Shown here one piece after another: positions 1 through 13,100 of a DNA stretch of 64,000 bases. The stretch is taken from NCBI GenBank assembly GCA_009829735.1, contig CM020619.1:9538375-9602374 (forward strand), read 5' to 3'. Numbering within the stretch: the stretch's first letter is position 1; each line of letters begins with the position of its first letter. The notes below the pieces were generated by a model. The model made no database searches, had not been told where the DNA came from, and worked only from the letters and a program-made list of their open reading frames with translations. The stretch is from Pyropia yezoensis (Eukaryota; Rhodophyta; Bangiophyceae; Bangiales; Bangiaceae). The position numbers were made by a program, and so were the translations under genes.

Positions 1-167
1 CACCGTATTGGAGGGGGACGGGTGGAGCGATCCGCGCCTCTGGCCCCACGTGGGGGAACGAGGGGGCGGAGCCAGCGCGGGGGTTACGCTTCTTGCGGCC
101 GCCGGGGTGCGCGGGGGCGTCGTGGGCGACGGGAGGCTGGATCTGCCCCCCTTATATGCCACACCGA
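1..167 (+). repeat. TATA-bearing LTR-like promoter block, inverted copy at 16,504-16,670
   Basis: This block is almost base-for-base repeated, inverted, at 16,504-16,670 (position 1 pairs with 16,670). It ends in a TATA-like core within ccccttatatgccaca at about 149-164. Its place just 5' of the element A protease and the presence of a TATA core suggest the end of an LTR or an upstream promoter of a Ty3/gypsy family. The window starts inside it, so the outer boundary is not visible. No second direct copy of it was found downstream of element A. Confidence 0.5.
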
Positions 168-199
168 GCACGGTTGAGTCGACGGCGCATCAACCTTAG

Positions 200-3100
200 G
201 CTTCATCTTGGTACCAAGACGAGGACCCAAGGGGGGCGCCGGGACCCACCCCATCCGAGGGACAGGCCGACACGGCACGCGCAGCCGGAAGAAGGTCCGG
301 CCCCGCTGCCTAGTCAAGACGCCCGGGATACCCCGGAATTCAAGACTGGCCACGTCCTGTTCACCTTGGAGAACTACAAGGTCTCCGCAACACTGGGGGT
401 TAACCCCCAGTCGTCGCGGGCATACTACCCCGTACTGGATACGGGAGCCGGACCCAACCTTATCAGGAAGGATACCCTCCCTGAGAAGTGGCTGGCCCAC
501 GTCCGTGTTACCCGGGGACCAACCATCAAAGATGCCAACGGTCGCCGCATCCCGACCACGGCAGCGGTAACGCTGACCGTAGAAGCCGGGGATCTCACCA
601 CGGAAGTATACTTCCTCATATGCGAGACGTTATCAGTCCCCTGTATCTCAGGGTGTTCGTTTATCAACGTTCACGTTGCAGCCATCCGGCCGGGCCGGAG
701 TATCGTGGAGTTCCAAGAGGCCGACGAGACCCCAAGAGGGCAAACGGCAATCGTCAGGAACCTGACGTTGTCCGGAAGCCACGTCAACGTGGCAGAGGCA
801 TACGCCGACTCGGAGCCGAAACCACTTCGGCTGGCTAAGCGGACACGCTTCGAGCCCATGTCCGAGACGGTCGTATGGGTAAACTGCGACTTGGCAGGCG
901 TCTGCCAAGTCCGCGCCACCCTGCGGGCATACAAGCACCAGGGCTTGACGGTGGCCAATGGCCTCACCGACCTGCCAGTAGGATGCCCTACTCCGGTGGT
1001 GGTAGCTAACTACCGTCGACGGGTGGTCATCCTCCCCAAGGGGACCCGAATCGGCATCGCCGAACCCTTCGAGGGGGATATCCTCTCTCAGCATGAGAAC
1101 GCCCCGGGAGAGCCCCTCGAAGCCTTGGCTGTCACGGACGACTCCGCCCGAGAGGCCCCAGTTTCTGGGGACCCGACGGCAGCCTGTGGTAACAGAGACG
1201 ACCCTCCGGATGACAACAGCAAGGAGACCGTGGAGACCGAGGCTAACCTCCGTCACCTTCCCCCCTCGATGGAACAGGAGGTCCGACGCATGCTGACCAA
1301 GCACGAAGGCATGTGGAAGGGGGGAGCGTTGGGCACGATTGGGGCAACCCCACATCGTATCGACCTGGTACCAGGTGCGCGCCCAGCTCGCTCCCAACCC
1401 CATCGGGCTGGGCCCCTCCAACGAGATATCGTTGATGGGGAAGTCAAGCGTATGCAAGACGCCCGAGTAATCCGACCTTCGATGTCGGAATGGGGTGCCC
1501 CAGTTGTCATCGCACCGAAGAAGGATCAAACTCCTTGGTTCTGCATCGATTATCGACGCCTTAACTTGGTTACCAAGAAAGATTCATACCCGTTACCGAG
1601 GATGGATGAGTGCATTGACTCCCTGGGAGAGGCGACAGTGTTCACCACTATCGACTGCAATGCCGGGTACTGGCAGATCCCAGTGGCAGAGGAAGACACT
1701 CCCAAGACGGCATTCGTCTGCCATAGTGGAGTGTATGAGTTCCTAAGGATGCCCTTTGGGCTCTCCAATGCCCCCGCTACATTCCAGCGGGCCATCGACA
1801 TAATCCTGTCGGGAGTGAAGTGGCGCAATTGCCTCGTGTACCTCGATGACGTTATCGTCTTCTCACGCAACATGGATGACCATGTCGGCCCACGTTGACG
1901 AAGTCCTAACCCTGTTAAGGGACGCCGGGGTAACCCTGCGTATAAAGAAGTGTGCCTTCTTTCAGAAGATGGTCGAGTACTTGGGTCACCAAATCACCCC
2001 CGGTAAACTCGGGGTCCTCGACGCCAACATACGGGCGCTCCGGGACGCACAGTACCCAACCACCCAGACACAGCTCAAAAGCTTTCTGGGCATGTGCAAT
2101 GTGTACCGGCGGTTCGTCAAGAACTTCGCCCGGATCGCTAAGCCGCTAACGGCTCTCACTAGCAACACCTTACCTAAAGTGCTGCAGCCACCCTCAAACC
2201 TCGAGACCGAGGCTTTCGAGGAGCTCAAGCAGGCACTGCTAGCACCCCCGGTGCTCACCCTGCCCCATCGGCAGGGGACGTTCGTCATCGATGTCGATGC
2301 ATGCGATACCCAAGTCGGGTGTACCCTATTACAGAGTAAGGCCATCATCGGTAACGATGCATGCATGCCGGAGCTCCACCCGGTGGGTTATTTCAGCCGG
2401 ACACTCAACCCGGCTGAGCGCAATTATAGCGCCACCGAGCGTGAGTGCCTCGGAGTGCTATGGGCAGTTCAACTGCTCAGACCCTACCTGGAAGGCACCA
2501 GGTTCATCGTGCGTTCGGATCACGAACCACTCCGCTGGCTGCTGAACCTTGGTGACAAGGACTCAGACAGCCACGGCCGGCTTGCCCGGTGGCGGCTCAA
2601 GATGGCCGAACACGACTACCGGACTGTTTACAAGTCCGGAGCAACCCATCATTTGGGCGATGCCCTCTCCCGCTTGGATACTCTAAGCGGAGACACGCGC
2701 CCCGTTGACGAGGACATCCCGGTGGTACCGGTATGCGTGGTGGGTAACGCATCGCAGGGCATGGTTGACCATACCCGGGCAGACGCGGCGGCCCCACTCA
2801 CCCTCGCGGATTTCTGCGAGGCACAGGCCAACGATGATGACTGCAGGCGACACCGCCTGAACCTGCTAGAGGGCACTGCCGGCAACTTCTCCGAAGATGA
2901 AGATGGCCTCATATACCGGCGGGCACCCGCCGATGGCCGGAAGCAGATTGTCGTGCCGGTGTCGCTTAGACAACCCGTGATGATACGGGAACACAACAAT
3001 CCGACGGCCGGTCACCCGGGGGAGTCGCGAACGTTTGCCCCTATGAGGCGGTTCTTCTATTGGCCAGCAATGGCAATAGACGTTGCGGACCATGTCCGAG

Positions 3101-4195
3101 GGTGCCATCCGTGTGCAAGGAATCGCATGAGCCTTCATCGGAGGGCAACCCCCATGAAGCTCTTCCCACATGATGGACCCAACGAGCAGGTCGCTATCGA
3201 CATCCTGGGGCCTCTACCGGTAACGGTAGAAGGCAAATGATATGTTCTGGTCATTACTGACCGGTTCACCAAGATGGCCCGCGCCGTAGCCATCGCTAAC
3301 GATGAAGCCTACACCATCATGAACGCGGTGGTCGACCACTGGATCAGCGCTTATGGCGTGATGGCACAGCTCCTCTCCGATAACGGAGCTAACCTTACAT
3401 CCTCCTTTTGTACGAAGGTCATGGGCATGTTCGGCATCGAACCGCGTCGGACATCCGACTATCACCCGCAAACAAACGGACAAGTGGAACGGTTCAACCG
3501 TACACTGGTCAAGATGTTGCAGTGTTACGTGGCTGAGCACACGAACACTTGGGACAGACTCCTGTCCGTGCTAACCCTGGCGTACAACGCCAGGCCCCAC
3601 AGGAGAACTAACATTGCCCCACTAGAGTGGGTCATGCCGCTCGGAGTGGGTAATCTCACCCTTCCGCCGGGAAGGTGCACCCGGTACGATGTCCCCAAGG
3701 GTCGACCGGCGGAGCGCATCCACTTGGCTTGGCTATCCAAGCTGTCGTGGATGATTCCCAAGTTGAAGGGTGCCCTTGACCGTACACAACTTCGATATAA
3801 GAAGAACTTCGATGCCCGGTTACGGGTACGCAACTCCGCTTTAACCTCAGGCGACTGGGTATACGTGCGCCACCAACGGTTCCGTGGCAACAAGCTGATG
3901 CAACCCGTCAAGGGTCCGTATCAGATCCTCCACCGAGACGAACACTCGGTTATCCTGCGCTCCGATACGGAGGTACAACGCATCAGCATGAACGATGTCA
4001 CACCGGCACCTAAGCCGGAGCAACCGCAACCGATAACGGCTGAACCCCTGCGTCGGACACTCCGACCCCAAGGCACAAGGCGACTGGTACGTCAAGGTAC
4101 TGTGGGTCGGATACGACGCACCAACGTGGGAATCCGCGTCTGAGATACCTCGACACCTCCTCATGCCCTACATGAGACGCCACAGACTGCTGTGA
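200..4195 (+). pseudogene. Element A pol region (PR-RT-RH-INT-chromodomain-like)
   Basis: Parts in order: an aspartic protease active site LDTGAGPNLI at about 430-460; reverse transcriptase with FCIDYRRLN near 1,530-1,560 and the YLDDV catalytic box near 1,840; an RNase H block beginning FVIDVDACDTQVG near 2,280; an H2C2 zinc-binding integrase start near 3,000-3,130; the integrase core with the DRFTKMARA block at about 3,260 and the NGQVERFNR glutamate motif at about 3,475; and a chromodomain-like end near 4,090-4,190. This order (integrase after RNase H, chromodomain last) is that of the chromovirus branch of Ty3/gypsy. It is not intact. Confidence 0.85.
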
Positions 4196-4597
4196 CAAGG
4201 CACCCGATACCGATTGCGGTTGGGGGGGTGAGGCTTAGAGCCGAAGAGTGGAACCCCTATTCGCCCATACCAGCACCCATCAAAGATGGGCATCGGATGA
4301 GGGGGATTAACCAACTCCCGATACCGGGAGAGAGTAATCACACGATAAACAATTCGAAGGTGGAATCCGTAATCGGATTGCCCATCGACGTCCCGTGAAC
4401 ATATAGCCCATGGGTAAGGACATGACATCCACATTTCGGGCTCCGAATTTCGGAACCCGAGATGACTGAGCTTTTTGACACCTTGGAACCAAGGGAAAAA
4501 TAATGTCTAAAGCAAGAACAGGTTTATTCCCTCCTCCCGGTGGCCATAAGGGCCACCGACACACGACACACAATAAGTCGTACGACCGTAAGGTCCA

Positions 4598-7027
4598 TCA
4601 CCCCCGAGGAGGGGGACGCCCCAGTAACTGGGGCCACTCACGCGTTATCGCGTAGACGGACGAGTTCAGACTCTCCGCCGCGTCACGTCGGTCAACGATG
4701 GCACAGACCGCGGAACGCAGGTCGAGCAGGGTGCTATGCCCCCGGTCAACCGAGTCCAGGGAATCCTGGAGGCGCTCCAAGGTCTCACCTAGCACTTGGA
4801 GGGTACCCGCCAAGGCTGCAGCCGGGGGGACATCCCCCCAGCTGATTTGCAAGTCTTCACCGAGGACTCGGTCGGCGAAGGCGTCCACGCCCTCGTACAA
4901 CAAGCAGGACCCACCTAGGGTTAACCCAGGGGGGTGCGTGACACTCGCCGTCACCGGCGGAACCACCGGCGCCCCAATGGCCGCACGCCAAGCAACCCAG
5001 GGCTCGGGCGAGGGCCCCGGAAGGGCGGGCCGGACGACGGCCTGCGCCGGGGAAGGGGCAACCGCGGGAGCAGTCCCGGCCTCCTCCCGACGGGAGGAGC
5101 GACGGCGGACTGCCGCCCGGCCAGACCCCGCCGCGGCAGGGTCCCCTTCGCGACCCCGCCGCTGGGACCCCAGCGGAGCACCGGATCCAAACCAGGGGAT
5201 TAACACCTGGCTGGGGTCGGGGACGACCACGGGGATCCCCAGGTCGGCTACATACTCGGTGGATGCCCACCCCAAGTAAGCATCCTCACCGGGGGTGGCT
5301 CGGCGCACCTGCAACGAGTGACGAGGCATGGGGAGAACCCCCGCCTGCGGCGCATGGTGGGGAGGCAACCCTCCCACCGCAACCCAATTCACGGCATCGT
5401 GAACGGCCAGCAGCGAGGTTAACTCGGGACCCAATCCCGTCCTCTCCGCAACGGACTCGGGGCCGAGTTCGCGGACGTGCCGACGGACCCCGTCGGGGAG
5501 GTGGAACAAACGCCCCTGTCGGCGAACCGACAGAAGGAAGGCAGACACCTGCCCCAGCGTTACCTCCAAGGTGAAGACTCCCTGGAGCACGTGGACGGAG
5601 CACTCCGCCAGCACACTTCCGAAATACCGGAGGCACGGCCCGGTATCAAACCGGAAAGTCGGGGCGGGTTCCCACCCTTCCTGCCACCCGGTCGGGCGCA
5701 GCAGAGTGTGGACGGGGCTGCGACCGTTACCGGTCTGCAAAGCCGACGTTATGTCGGTACGCATCCCGTCAGCCACGATACCGTGGTTCCGCCTCCAACT
5801 GGAGGCGGACTTCATGCCCGCCATCGGGGGAAAGGGCCCCGTGAGAGAGAGGTAGGGGGGATCCCCGGGGTAGTAGTCCCACCCGGGCAGGGTACCCGTG
5901 CTAGGCACGGGAACACCGAACGCCACAGGTTCCTGTGACGCCACGATCCCCCGGGCCGCATCGAGGTAGTACCCCTCGTGCGGCAACGCCGAGGCCGCCA
6001 GGTCACAACGACCGAAGCCGGGCGGGATCACCGCCCCGCTGGCGCGTGCCACGCGCTGGCGCCACAACACCTCATGCCGGGCATCCGGCTGAGCCAGTAC
6101 CCACTGGTGCTCCACACGGAGAGCCGCGGGCGACCGGACTACCCGGGCGAGCTCGCAGGCCCACGAGGAGTCCAGCATACGGGACGCGGGCCGGGCATCC
6201 GGCACCCGACGAGCAACCTCGTCGTCCACCCCGGAGTCGTCGGGGGGTGCCTCAACGACCAGGACCCCTGTGGTGCCTAAGGGGGGGGCCAAGGAAAGCC
6301 GGCGGACCCCCGCCACTAGATCAGGGAGCGACCGAGGAAACTCGGCCGGCCCACCCGCGGCAAACGGGGCCACCCGGGACGAACCCGGGAGGAGAGGCTG
6401 GTCCTCGCAAACAGCGGCGGACACCGCCGCTGTAGCCGCGGGGCGCCCCCCGGGGAGCCGGGGGATCGGAGGCAACGTCATCAACGCCCCAGCCACGCCC
6501 CGGTCGACCACCATGGGCGCCGCCCCCGATACGGAGGACACCGTCCGGGAGCCCGGAGCCGGAGTCCCGCCGTCACCGGCGGGACTGCCGGAGCCCGATG
6601 CCTCCCCCGCGGTTCCGCGGGGCTCACCACCCCCACCCCCATCTGCAGCGCCTTGGCCGACGCCGCTACCGCCTGGGACGCCGTGACCGACGCCGCTCCC
6701 GCCTGGGACGCCTTGACCGACGCCGTCCCCGCCTGTGATGCCTTGCCCGCCGCCTCCTCCGTCCCCGTCCCCGGCGGCGCCACCGGCTTCGCCCGCCGGT
6801 ATCGGCCGGGCACCTCCCCCGTCGGACGACGGCACCGTCACAACCATGGCATCCGGCTCCCCCGTTGCCGAGAGAACCGTCGCCGGGGCCGGCGCTCGCT
6901 CGCCCTCCTCGGACGAACTGGCGAAATACGCCAGCGTCGCCGCGCTGGCCACGGGGATGTCCCCGATCGACCCCCCGATTGACACTTCCTCACCCAGCAC
7001 CTCCGACGACGCCGGGGGGTCCCCCAT
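4598..7027 (-). CDS. Long antisense ORF of element A (about 809 aa), homologous to the one in element E
   Basis: This open frame lies between pol and the presumed 3' LTR and runs opposite to gag-pol. The frame is open up to 7,273, but the ATG at 7,025-7,027 (protein begins MGDPPASSEV) is the likelier start because the homologous ORF in element E begins similarly (MATPGVETD). The N-terminal third is low-complexity Gly/Ala/Pro/Ser. The middle aligns with the E protein: shared features include a PPYL tripeptide, a YFGSV/HFGSV block, a RRQGRLFHLP / RRGMLWHLP block and a following helical stretch. I recognise no known domain. Conservation as an open frame in two diverged elements implies a coding role. 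Antisense ORFs 3' of pol are known in some plant Ty3/gypsy families; whether this one is related is unknown. Confidence 0.7.
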   Translation of the reverse strand: MGDPPASSEVLGEEVSIGGSIGDIPVASAATLAYFASSSEEGERAPAPATVLSATGEPDAMVVTVPSSDGGGARPIPAGEAGGAAGDGDGGGGGQGITGGDGVGQGVPGGSGVGHGVPGGSGVGQGAADGGGGGEPRGTAGEASGSGSPAGDGGTPAPGSRTVSSVSGAAPMVVDRGVAGALMTLPPIPRLPGGRPAATAAVSAAVCEDQPLLPGSSRVAPFAAGGPAEFPRSLPDLVAGVRRLSLAPPLGTTGVLVVEAPPDDSGVDDEVARRVPDARPASRMLDSSWACELARVVRSPAALRVEHQWVLAQPDARHEVLWRQRVARASGAVIPPGFGRCDLAASALPHEGYYLDAARGIVASQEPVAFGVPVPSTGTLPGWDYYPGDPPYLSLTGPFPPMAGMKSASSWRRNHGIVADGMRTDITSALQTGNGRSPVHTLLRPTGWQEGWEPAPTFRFDTGPCLRYFGSVLAECSVHVLQGVFTLEVTLGQVSAFLLSVRRQGRLFHLPDGVRRHVRELGPESVAERTGLGPELTSLLAVHDAVNWVAVGGLPPHHAPQAGVLPMPRHSLQVRRATPGEDAYLGWASTEYVADLGIPVVVPDPSQVLIPWFGSGAPLGSQRRGREGDPAAAGSGRAAVRRRSSRREEAGTAPAVAPSPAQAVVRPALPGPSPEPWVAWRAAIGAPVVPPVTASVTHPPGLTLGGSCLLYEGVDAFADRVLGEDLQISWGDVPPAAALAGTLQVLGETLERLQDSLDSVDRGHSTLLDLRSAVCAIVDRRDAAESLNSSVYAITREWPQLLGRPPPRG

Positions 7028-7548
7028 GGCGCCCAAGAGGAACAAGCAACGAGCGGAGAACCGCACGTCGTCCGCTGCACGCGGTGAGGAACCCCACCGC
7101 GTTCGCACCGGCGCGCCCGGGCGAACATATCTACCCGCCGCCGCGCCCGCCCGCGCGGGGCCGCGCGCCGCAAGAGACCCCGGCGCGAAACCCCCCGCGC
7201 AGGGCTCTACGCGACGACACGCGAACCGACGGGCGGCGGATCCCCGCCGCAGGGGACCACGCAAGCCGCTCACAGAAATCTGTGGTCACCAATCAGCGGT
7301 CGCCCAATCACCGTTCGGAACCGAACGCGCGGCACGGCCGCGCCCCATCCCGGATCGGGATAGGGCGTCACGCCGCATGCAATTCGGACCCGAATTGAGA
7401 CGACATGCAATCGCCTCCGTCCGGGTAATTCGCTCCGAATTCCGCGCACGGATTCTACGTGGCAGGTATTTGGAATCGTACACGTGTCAGCTCCGACCTT
7501 CGAATACAAAGCCATTCGACCGGAGACGGTTCGAATCTACGGGGGGGA
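7028..7548. other. Spacer between antisense ORF start and presumed 3' LTR of element A
   Basis: No gene is evident. The stretch is repetitive in short motifs around attcggacccgaatt and attcgctccgaattccg, and ends in a polypurine-like gggggggatg. It is where a promoter for the antisense ORF would have to lie if transcription starts at the ATG-proximal side. Confidence 0.4.
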
Positions 7549-8370
7549 TGTGTAGTAATATGGTTACCTATGTTACAGATCCTCGGAGGGCTACTTCCAC
7601 CTCTCCAACCGCCAAGCGGGTTCATAGAGGCTATGGTATCGGGCGGGTATTTATGGGCTAGGGACTTTTGCATGAGAGGGGAGGGGAATTAGTGGCGTCT
7701 CCGTGGGTTATTATCGTGTGGTCGGCGGCGACAACGCCGACGACGCTAGGGAGACAACAAACCCCTCCCAATTGGGCTCCCATCTTGGTCCCGTGGCCTG
7801 CGCTCCAAGGACAGCAACCTTGGCCTCCCGGTGACTTGTGTGTCGATCCCCCCTGGTGAGTGTTCCCTGAGACAGGACTAACCCGGATTCTTATTGTGCT
7901 ACAGAGGGCCAGTCCTATTTTCGACGGTCAAGACGTGCGCTGTGGGCGCCGTGTTGGGAGATCAAGACAGCCGGGCACGATGGTGTAGCCGGATCCTGAT
8001 CACTCAAGGGTAAGATTACTTATCCGCCAAGAGCAGAAGTGGCAAGCTGTTACGCTGCCTCTTCCCCACTTCCTCCGGTCCCAGAATCAAGTCAATGGAC
8101 CCGGCCGCTGGCATGTCGACCCGGAGCAAAGGCAAGCTCCGGGCCGACTAAGTACCGCAGGGGGGGGTGCGCCAAAAGGGCACCTCCGCCAGTGACGGCG
8201 ACAAGCCCGTTAAGCCTTATCGTGATCCTGGTTCGAGCCAAGACCCGAAGCTGCCCCAATAAACCACCTCAGCCCCGGCGAATACCCATAACCCAATTCA
8301 TTTAAACTCCCGACAGGTCCCCCCGAAAAGGGGGACCGCATCGGTTCCACCGGCCCCTCCTGGGGGTGCG
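7549..8370 (+). other. Candidate LTR start and leader before element B gag
   Basis: The stretch starts TGTGTAGTAATATGG right after a polypurine-like tract, as a 3' LTR of element A would. It runs without a coding region to the gag of element B, so it may combine the A LTR and the B leader; I found no second copy in the window to decide this. An intron-like stretch with GTGAGT, GACTAAC and TGTGCTACAG lies at 7,856-7,904 (49 bp), but nothing shows that it is used. Confidence 0.35.
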
Positions 8371-9990
8371 GTGTCGGCTGCTTCGCCGGCGACGGAGGAC
8401 AAACCCGTCGCCGGCAGGATCTCCGCTTACAAGGCGGCTGTCTCGGATCTCGAGGCGGCCCTCGCGAGCGAGAAGACTTCCACAATGCAGCTACAGAAGC
8501 TATTACAGAGGCAGCAAGATCAACTTGCAGCCCTGCAGACTTCCACTACGAGTGGATCCTCAGCCACCGGGTCCAAGGACCCTCTGGCTGACGAGGAAGC
8601 CACGGACGACAGCCTTGTGAAGATCAAGCGCAAGCGGACGATCCGCAGCATGCGCAAGGCCAAGGCAACGCTGCCTTCGAAAGAGCGTAAACCCAAGACG
8701 AGCCGCAAGGACATCCTCGCCATGGTACAAGCGCTTCTCGAGCTTGACTCGTCAAGCGAGGAAAGCGGAGTCGCCCCCAAGGTGACCGCGCGAGCGACTC
8801 ACCCTCGGAGTCGCAAGGTACGGGTCACTCGAAGGCCACCCTCGACGACGTCAGACCCGTCTGCCGAGGAATCTACCGAAGAGGAAGCAGGGCGAGTGAG
8901 GGTGCGGGTGCCCCTTCACACCCCGCCCCCGACTCCACCCTCTTCGCTAGACGACGACTCCTTATCTTCGTCCGATTCAGGGTGTCCCTCCGAGGAGGAA
9001 GCCCTACCTCTACCGCCGGTCAGGCGGTCACGCCTACGCAGACGCCCGGTGACCACCCGAGTGACCCACGAGGTCTACGACCGCCGGTTGGCGATCCACA
9101 CCACCAACCGACTGTTCAAGAACCTCCTCAAGTACAAGACGTACTTCCTCAGAGACACCAGCCTGGCCTACCCTCCCGTAGTGGTGGGTAGGACCTACAA
9201 GACGAACCAAGCCATGGACGGTTGCTTCCAAGGCCAAGCCCCGTTCACAGGCAAGGACCCGCTCGCCATCTTCACTTTCTTGTAAACCTTCAAGCGGGCT
9301 GGCGATACTTGCGCCGTTGCCCACGGGCAAGCCCTAACCCTGTTGGGCTACCGACTGGCCGGCGAGGCAAAGACATCTTTTGCCTCCGCAGTGGCCTCCC
9401 GAGGGCACGGGCGACGCTACGCCATCAATACGTACGGAGAGGGCGTGAACTGGCTTCTCCAGAAGTACGCGTCCCCGGACCTCTTGACGGCGGCGTACGC
9501 CGAAGTCATTGAAGCCGTGCAGGAGCGCGAGGAGTCGCCACGCGCCTTCTGTAGCCGCATCGAGAAGTATTGTGGCCGCCTTGACGGTGTCTTCCGAGCA
9601 GAAGACATCACCAACGCGTTCGAGGAAGGGCTCGACCCCTCCGTCAAAGCGCATGTGAAGACCTTCCGCATGACGATGATGAACGCTACCCTGCCGCAAG
9701 TCACAACGGCTGCCCAAATCTACTGGGAAGGCGTACAGAAGATCAAGATCGACGTACGACGCTGCGTCCGGAACACGACAACTCCCTTCCGGCCGACTAC
9801 CCCGCCTCCGACGCGGATAGTGGCGGCCGTGACGGAGTAGCAACCCCCACGCTTTGCCAGAGCAGAGAACAAGGGTGTATCCAGATCAAGGTCGCCCTCG
9901 CCGCGAAGGGCGGCGGAGCCAACCGACCTGTGCTACAACTGCAACAAGTACGGGCATTTCCGAGCAGACTGCCCGGAACCGAGGCGGCCG
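8371..9990 (+). pseudogene. Element B gag with CCHC zinc knuckle
   Basis: The N-terminal part is a predicted coiled coil (ALASEKTSTMQLQKLLQRQQ) followed by an Arg/Ser/Pro-rich linker. A capsid-like helical block follows at about 9,100-9,750 and contains SPRAFCSRIEKYCGRL. A CCHC zinc knuckle CYNCNKYGHFRADC is encoded at 9,931-9,972. The order capsid then knuckle is standard for Ty3/gypsy Gag, which packages element RNA. The region is broken into a few pieces. Confidence 0.75.
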
Positions 9991-10164
9991 CGCCGAGAGC
10001 GGGGCCCACCCGGACCTGTCAACTCCATCACCGAAGGAAGCAGTGATGAAGAAGCTGGGTCGGGAAACTAATAGGTCGGACGCCCAACACCAAGGCGTCC
10101 GACCAATTCCCCCCCCGTAGCCCCTCCCCGCTCGGAAAGACCCAAGCGGAAGTATAGCGAGATC

Positions 10165-13100
10165 TTGAAAAGACGCCACTTGCACTACACCATCCCATTG
10201 TGCCTCGGCCCGTCGCCCGACACCATGCTAGCATTACACCCCGCCTTGGACACCGGAGCGGGCATCAACCTCATCCGGCTCCAAGCCCTCACCGACAACT
10301 GGCATCACTACGCCATCACCGAACGTAAGACGCCCAAGGTCGTGGATGCCAACGATAACCCGTTGCCCATCCTAGCCGCGATCAACCTCATCGTTGACAC
10401 GGGCGACCTCAAGTGCTCGCCACCTTTCAGGTGGTCAAGGACATGGCCGTCCCCGCTATCCTCGGGACCCGCTTCATCCGCGACCACATTGAGGCCATCT
10501 AACCCGGCCGTAACCAGGTATACTGGACTACCAGCACCCGAAGCACAACGGCCGTTATGCCAATCTTGGAAACCAGGTGCGACGGAAAGCCCGTCCCCAC
10601 CTGGACACCCAAGCGGCACAAGGTAGTCCTTGCCAAGCGGGTGACGCTAGAGGCCAAGTATGAGCACATCGTACTCGCAAACTGCGATGTGCCCGGCTTG
10701 GTACTCATGTCACCCAATGCCCGCATGCACCAGAGGCACCAAGTCACCCTGGCGAACGGCTTGGCGTCTGTCTACCACAACCAACCGTTGCACGTACGGC
10801 TGTGCAATGTCGGACCAGTCCGATGCATCCTTAAGAAAGGTTCCGTCGTGGGGTACGCCGAGACGTACAGCGGCCCCGTCGTGGCCACGGTGGACAAGCC
10901 ACCGACGCCGCCACCCATCGACGACAAGCCAACACCGTCCATCAACGACGTCGACCTCACCGACGCACCGAAGAACCTTCACAAGAAGATCCGGACGATG
11001 TTGGACAAGCACCGCTCCATGTGGGATGGAACCCTAGGCACTATCCGCGCCACAACGCATCGTATTGAAACACCAGCGAATGCCTCGCCGGTGCACGAAG
11101 CGTCGATCCGCACGGGGATACGGAAGCGGGAGATCATCACCGACTGCATCTACTCGATGCTCAAGCAGCACGTGGTCAAAGCGAGCCACAGTGAGTGGTC
11201 AAGCCCTGTGGTCGTCGTCCCCGAGAAGAACGGGAAGCCGCCCTTTTGCGTGGACTACCGGCGGCTGAACGCCATCACCAAGAAGGACACCTACCCCATC
11301 CCGAGGATGGATGACTGCCTCGACTCCTTAGGAGAAGCTCTCTTCTTCTCCACGCTCGACTGCACGGCGGGGTACTGGCAAATACCCCTCAATGCAGAAG
11401 ACCGCGAGAAGACAGCCTTCACTTCCCATATGGGACTCTTCGAATGGCTAGTCATGCCATTCAGGTTGACCAACGCACCGGCCACCTTTCAATTGGCCCT
11501 TGACATCATCTTGTCCGGTCTCAAGAGGCAGTCGTGCCTCTTCTACCTTGACGACGTCATTGTCTTCTCAAAGACAGCCGAAGACCACGTGCGACACCTT
11601 GACACCATCCTCACACGCCTTCACAGCGCTGGGGTGAAGCTGAACCTTACCAAGTGCTCGTTCTTCAAGAAGGAAGTCGAGTACTTCGGGCACATGGTGT
11701 GCCCGGGCCAACTCAAGGTTCACAACAAGAACACCGAGGCATTGAAACAAGCCGTCTTCCCCAAGACGAAGACACAGATGAAGAGCTTCCTTGGAGCGTG
11801 TAACGTCTACCGGCGCTTCGTCCAGGACTTCACCAAGCGCGCGAAGTCCCTGAACGAGCTCACCAAGTGCGACGTTCCACCCGACCTTCCCGACGCCCGG
11901 GAAGACCAACTGGCAGCATTCGAAGACCTAAAGAAAGCCTTGGTCTCCCCGCCCATCCTTACGATCCCCCACCCGAACAGAAAGTTCGTAGTGGACGTGG
12001 ATGCTTGTGCGGACCAGGTCGGGTCCGCACTCCTACAAGAGCAGGAAGACCGCCACCTCCGACCCGTCGGCTACTACAGCTGGTCTCTCAACCCAGCCGA
12101 GCAGAACTACTGCACGACCGACCGAGAATGCCTTGGTCTCGTGTGGTCGGTGCTTTACCTGAGGCACTTCCTCGACGGGAACGTCTTCACCATACGCACC
12201 GACCACCAAGCACTGCGGTGGATCTACAACACCACCGACCCAAGCAGTCGCCTGATGCGATGGCGCCTGCGCCTCGCCGAGTTCACCTTCGACGTGGTTT
12301 ACAAGCCGGGCGCAAGTCACCACGCGCCGGACTTCTTGTCGCGAGCGCGCACAGACGCACTCGAAGACTTCGACCTCGAAGACGAGATACCGTGCCTCGC
12401 TCTAGCCGAGACGGCTCGAGCCTTGCAGAGGGGGCGGTATACGAATGCACCCCGGCTCACGCCGATCGCATTCGACGACTTGGTCATCGATCAAGTAACG
12501 GACGCCTTATGCAAGCTCCTTCGCACCAGAATGGCCGAAGGCAAGGCAACATCCTATTTCTTGAAGGACGCAGCACTCTACCGCAAGGCGCCAGACGGAG
12601 CGCAACTGGTCGTCCCGGCAAGGCACAAACAGCGCCTCTTGGCACTCGCGCACTACCCGACGACCGAAGGGCACCCAGGCGCGAACCGGATGTACTACGC
12701 CCTTCGCCGGCGCTTCTATTGGCCGTCGATGGCAACAGACGCGTACGGCGTGGTGACCCAGTGCGCAGCATGCGCCCAGAGCCGCCTAGCTCTCCGGAAG
12801 CACACCACCCCGATGCGCCTCTTCCCGGCCACCGAGCCGCTGACCGAGGTCAACATTGCCATCCTCGGCCCCTTGCCCAAGTCCAAGGCAAGGAACCACT
12901 TCGTCCTTGTCTTCACCGACCGCTTTTCCAAGGTGGTGCGGACCATGGCCTTGAGGACGATCACGGCCGTCACCGTAGCGTCGGCCTTGGTAGAAGTCTG
13001 GGTAGCCAGCTACGGACCACCAGACGTACTCCTCTCCGACCAAGGCGCCCAGTTCACGTCCAAGTCCTTCCTCGCCGTGTGTCGCACCTTGAACATCGAG

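Larger units (their letters stand above)
1..7548 (+). mobile_element. Element A: Ty3/gypsy chromovirus fossil with antisense ORF
   Basis: A Ty3/gypsy element is read on the plus strand: aspartic protease, reverse transcriptase, RNase H, integrase and a chromodomain-like tail, then a long ORF on the opposite strand. No gag is visible between the promoter-like block and the protease, so the 5' part is shortened. A G-rich polypurine-like tract ends at about 7,548 and is followed by TGTGTAGTAATATGG, a possible start of the 3' LTR, but the second LTR copy is not in the window. The element is broken, with roughly three or four breaks in pol. It is older than element C. 4,196-4,597 holds no gene that I can see. 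Confidence 0.75.

Noticed and set aside
4598-5279. Plus-strand ORFs opposite the element A antisense ORF
   Set aside because: Only the minus-strand frame has a homologue in element E.
7520-7545. GGTTCGAATC motif, like a tRNA T-loop (also at about 14,690)
   Set aside because: No cloverleaf can be drawn: acceptor, D and anticodon arms are missing at both places.
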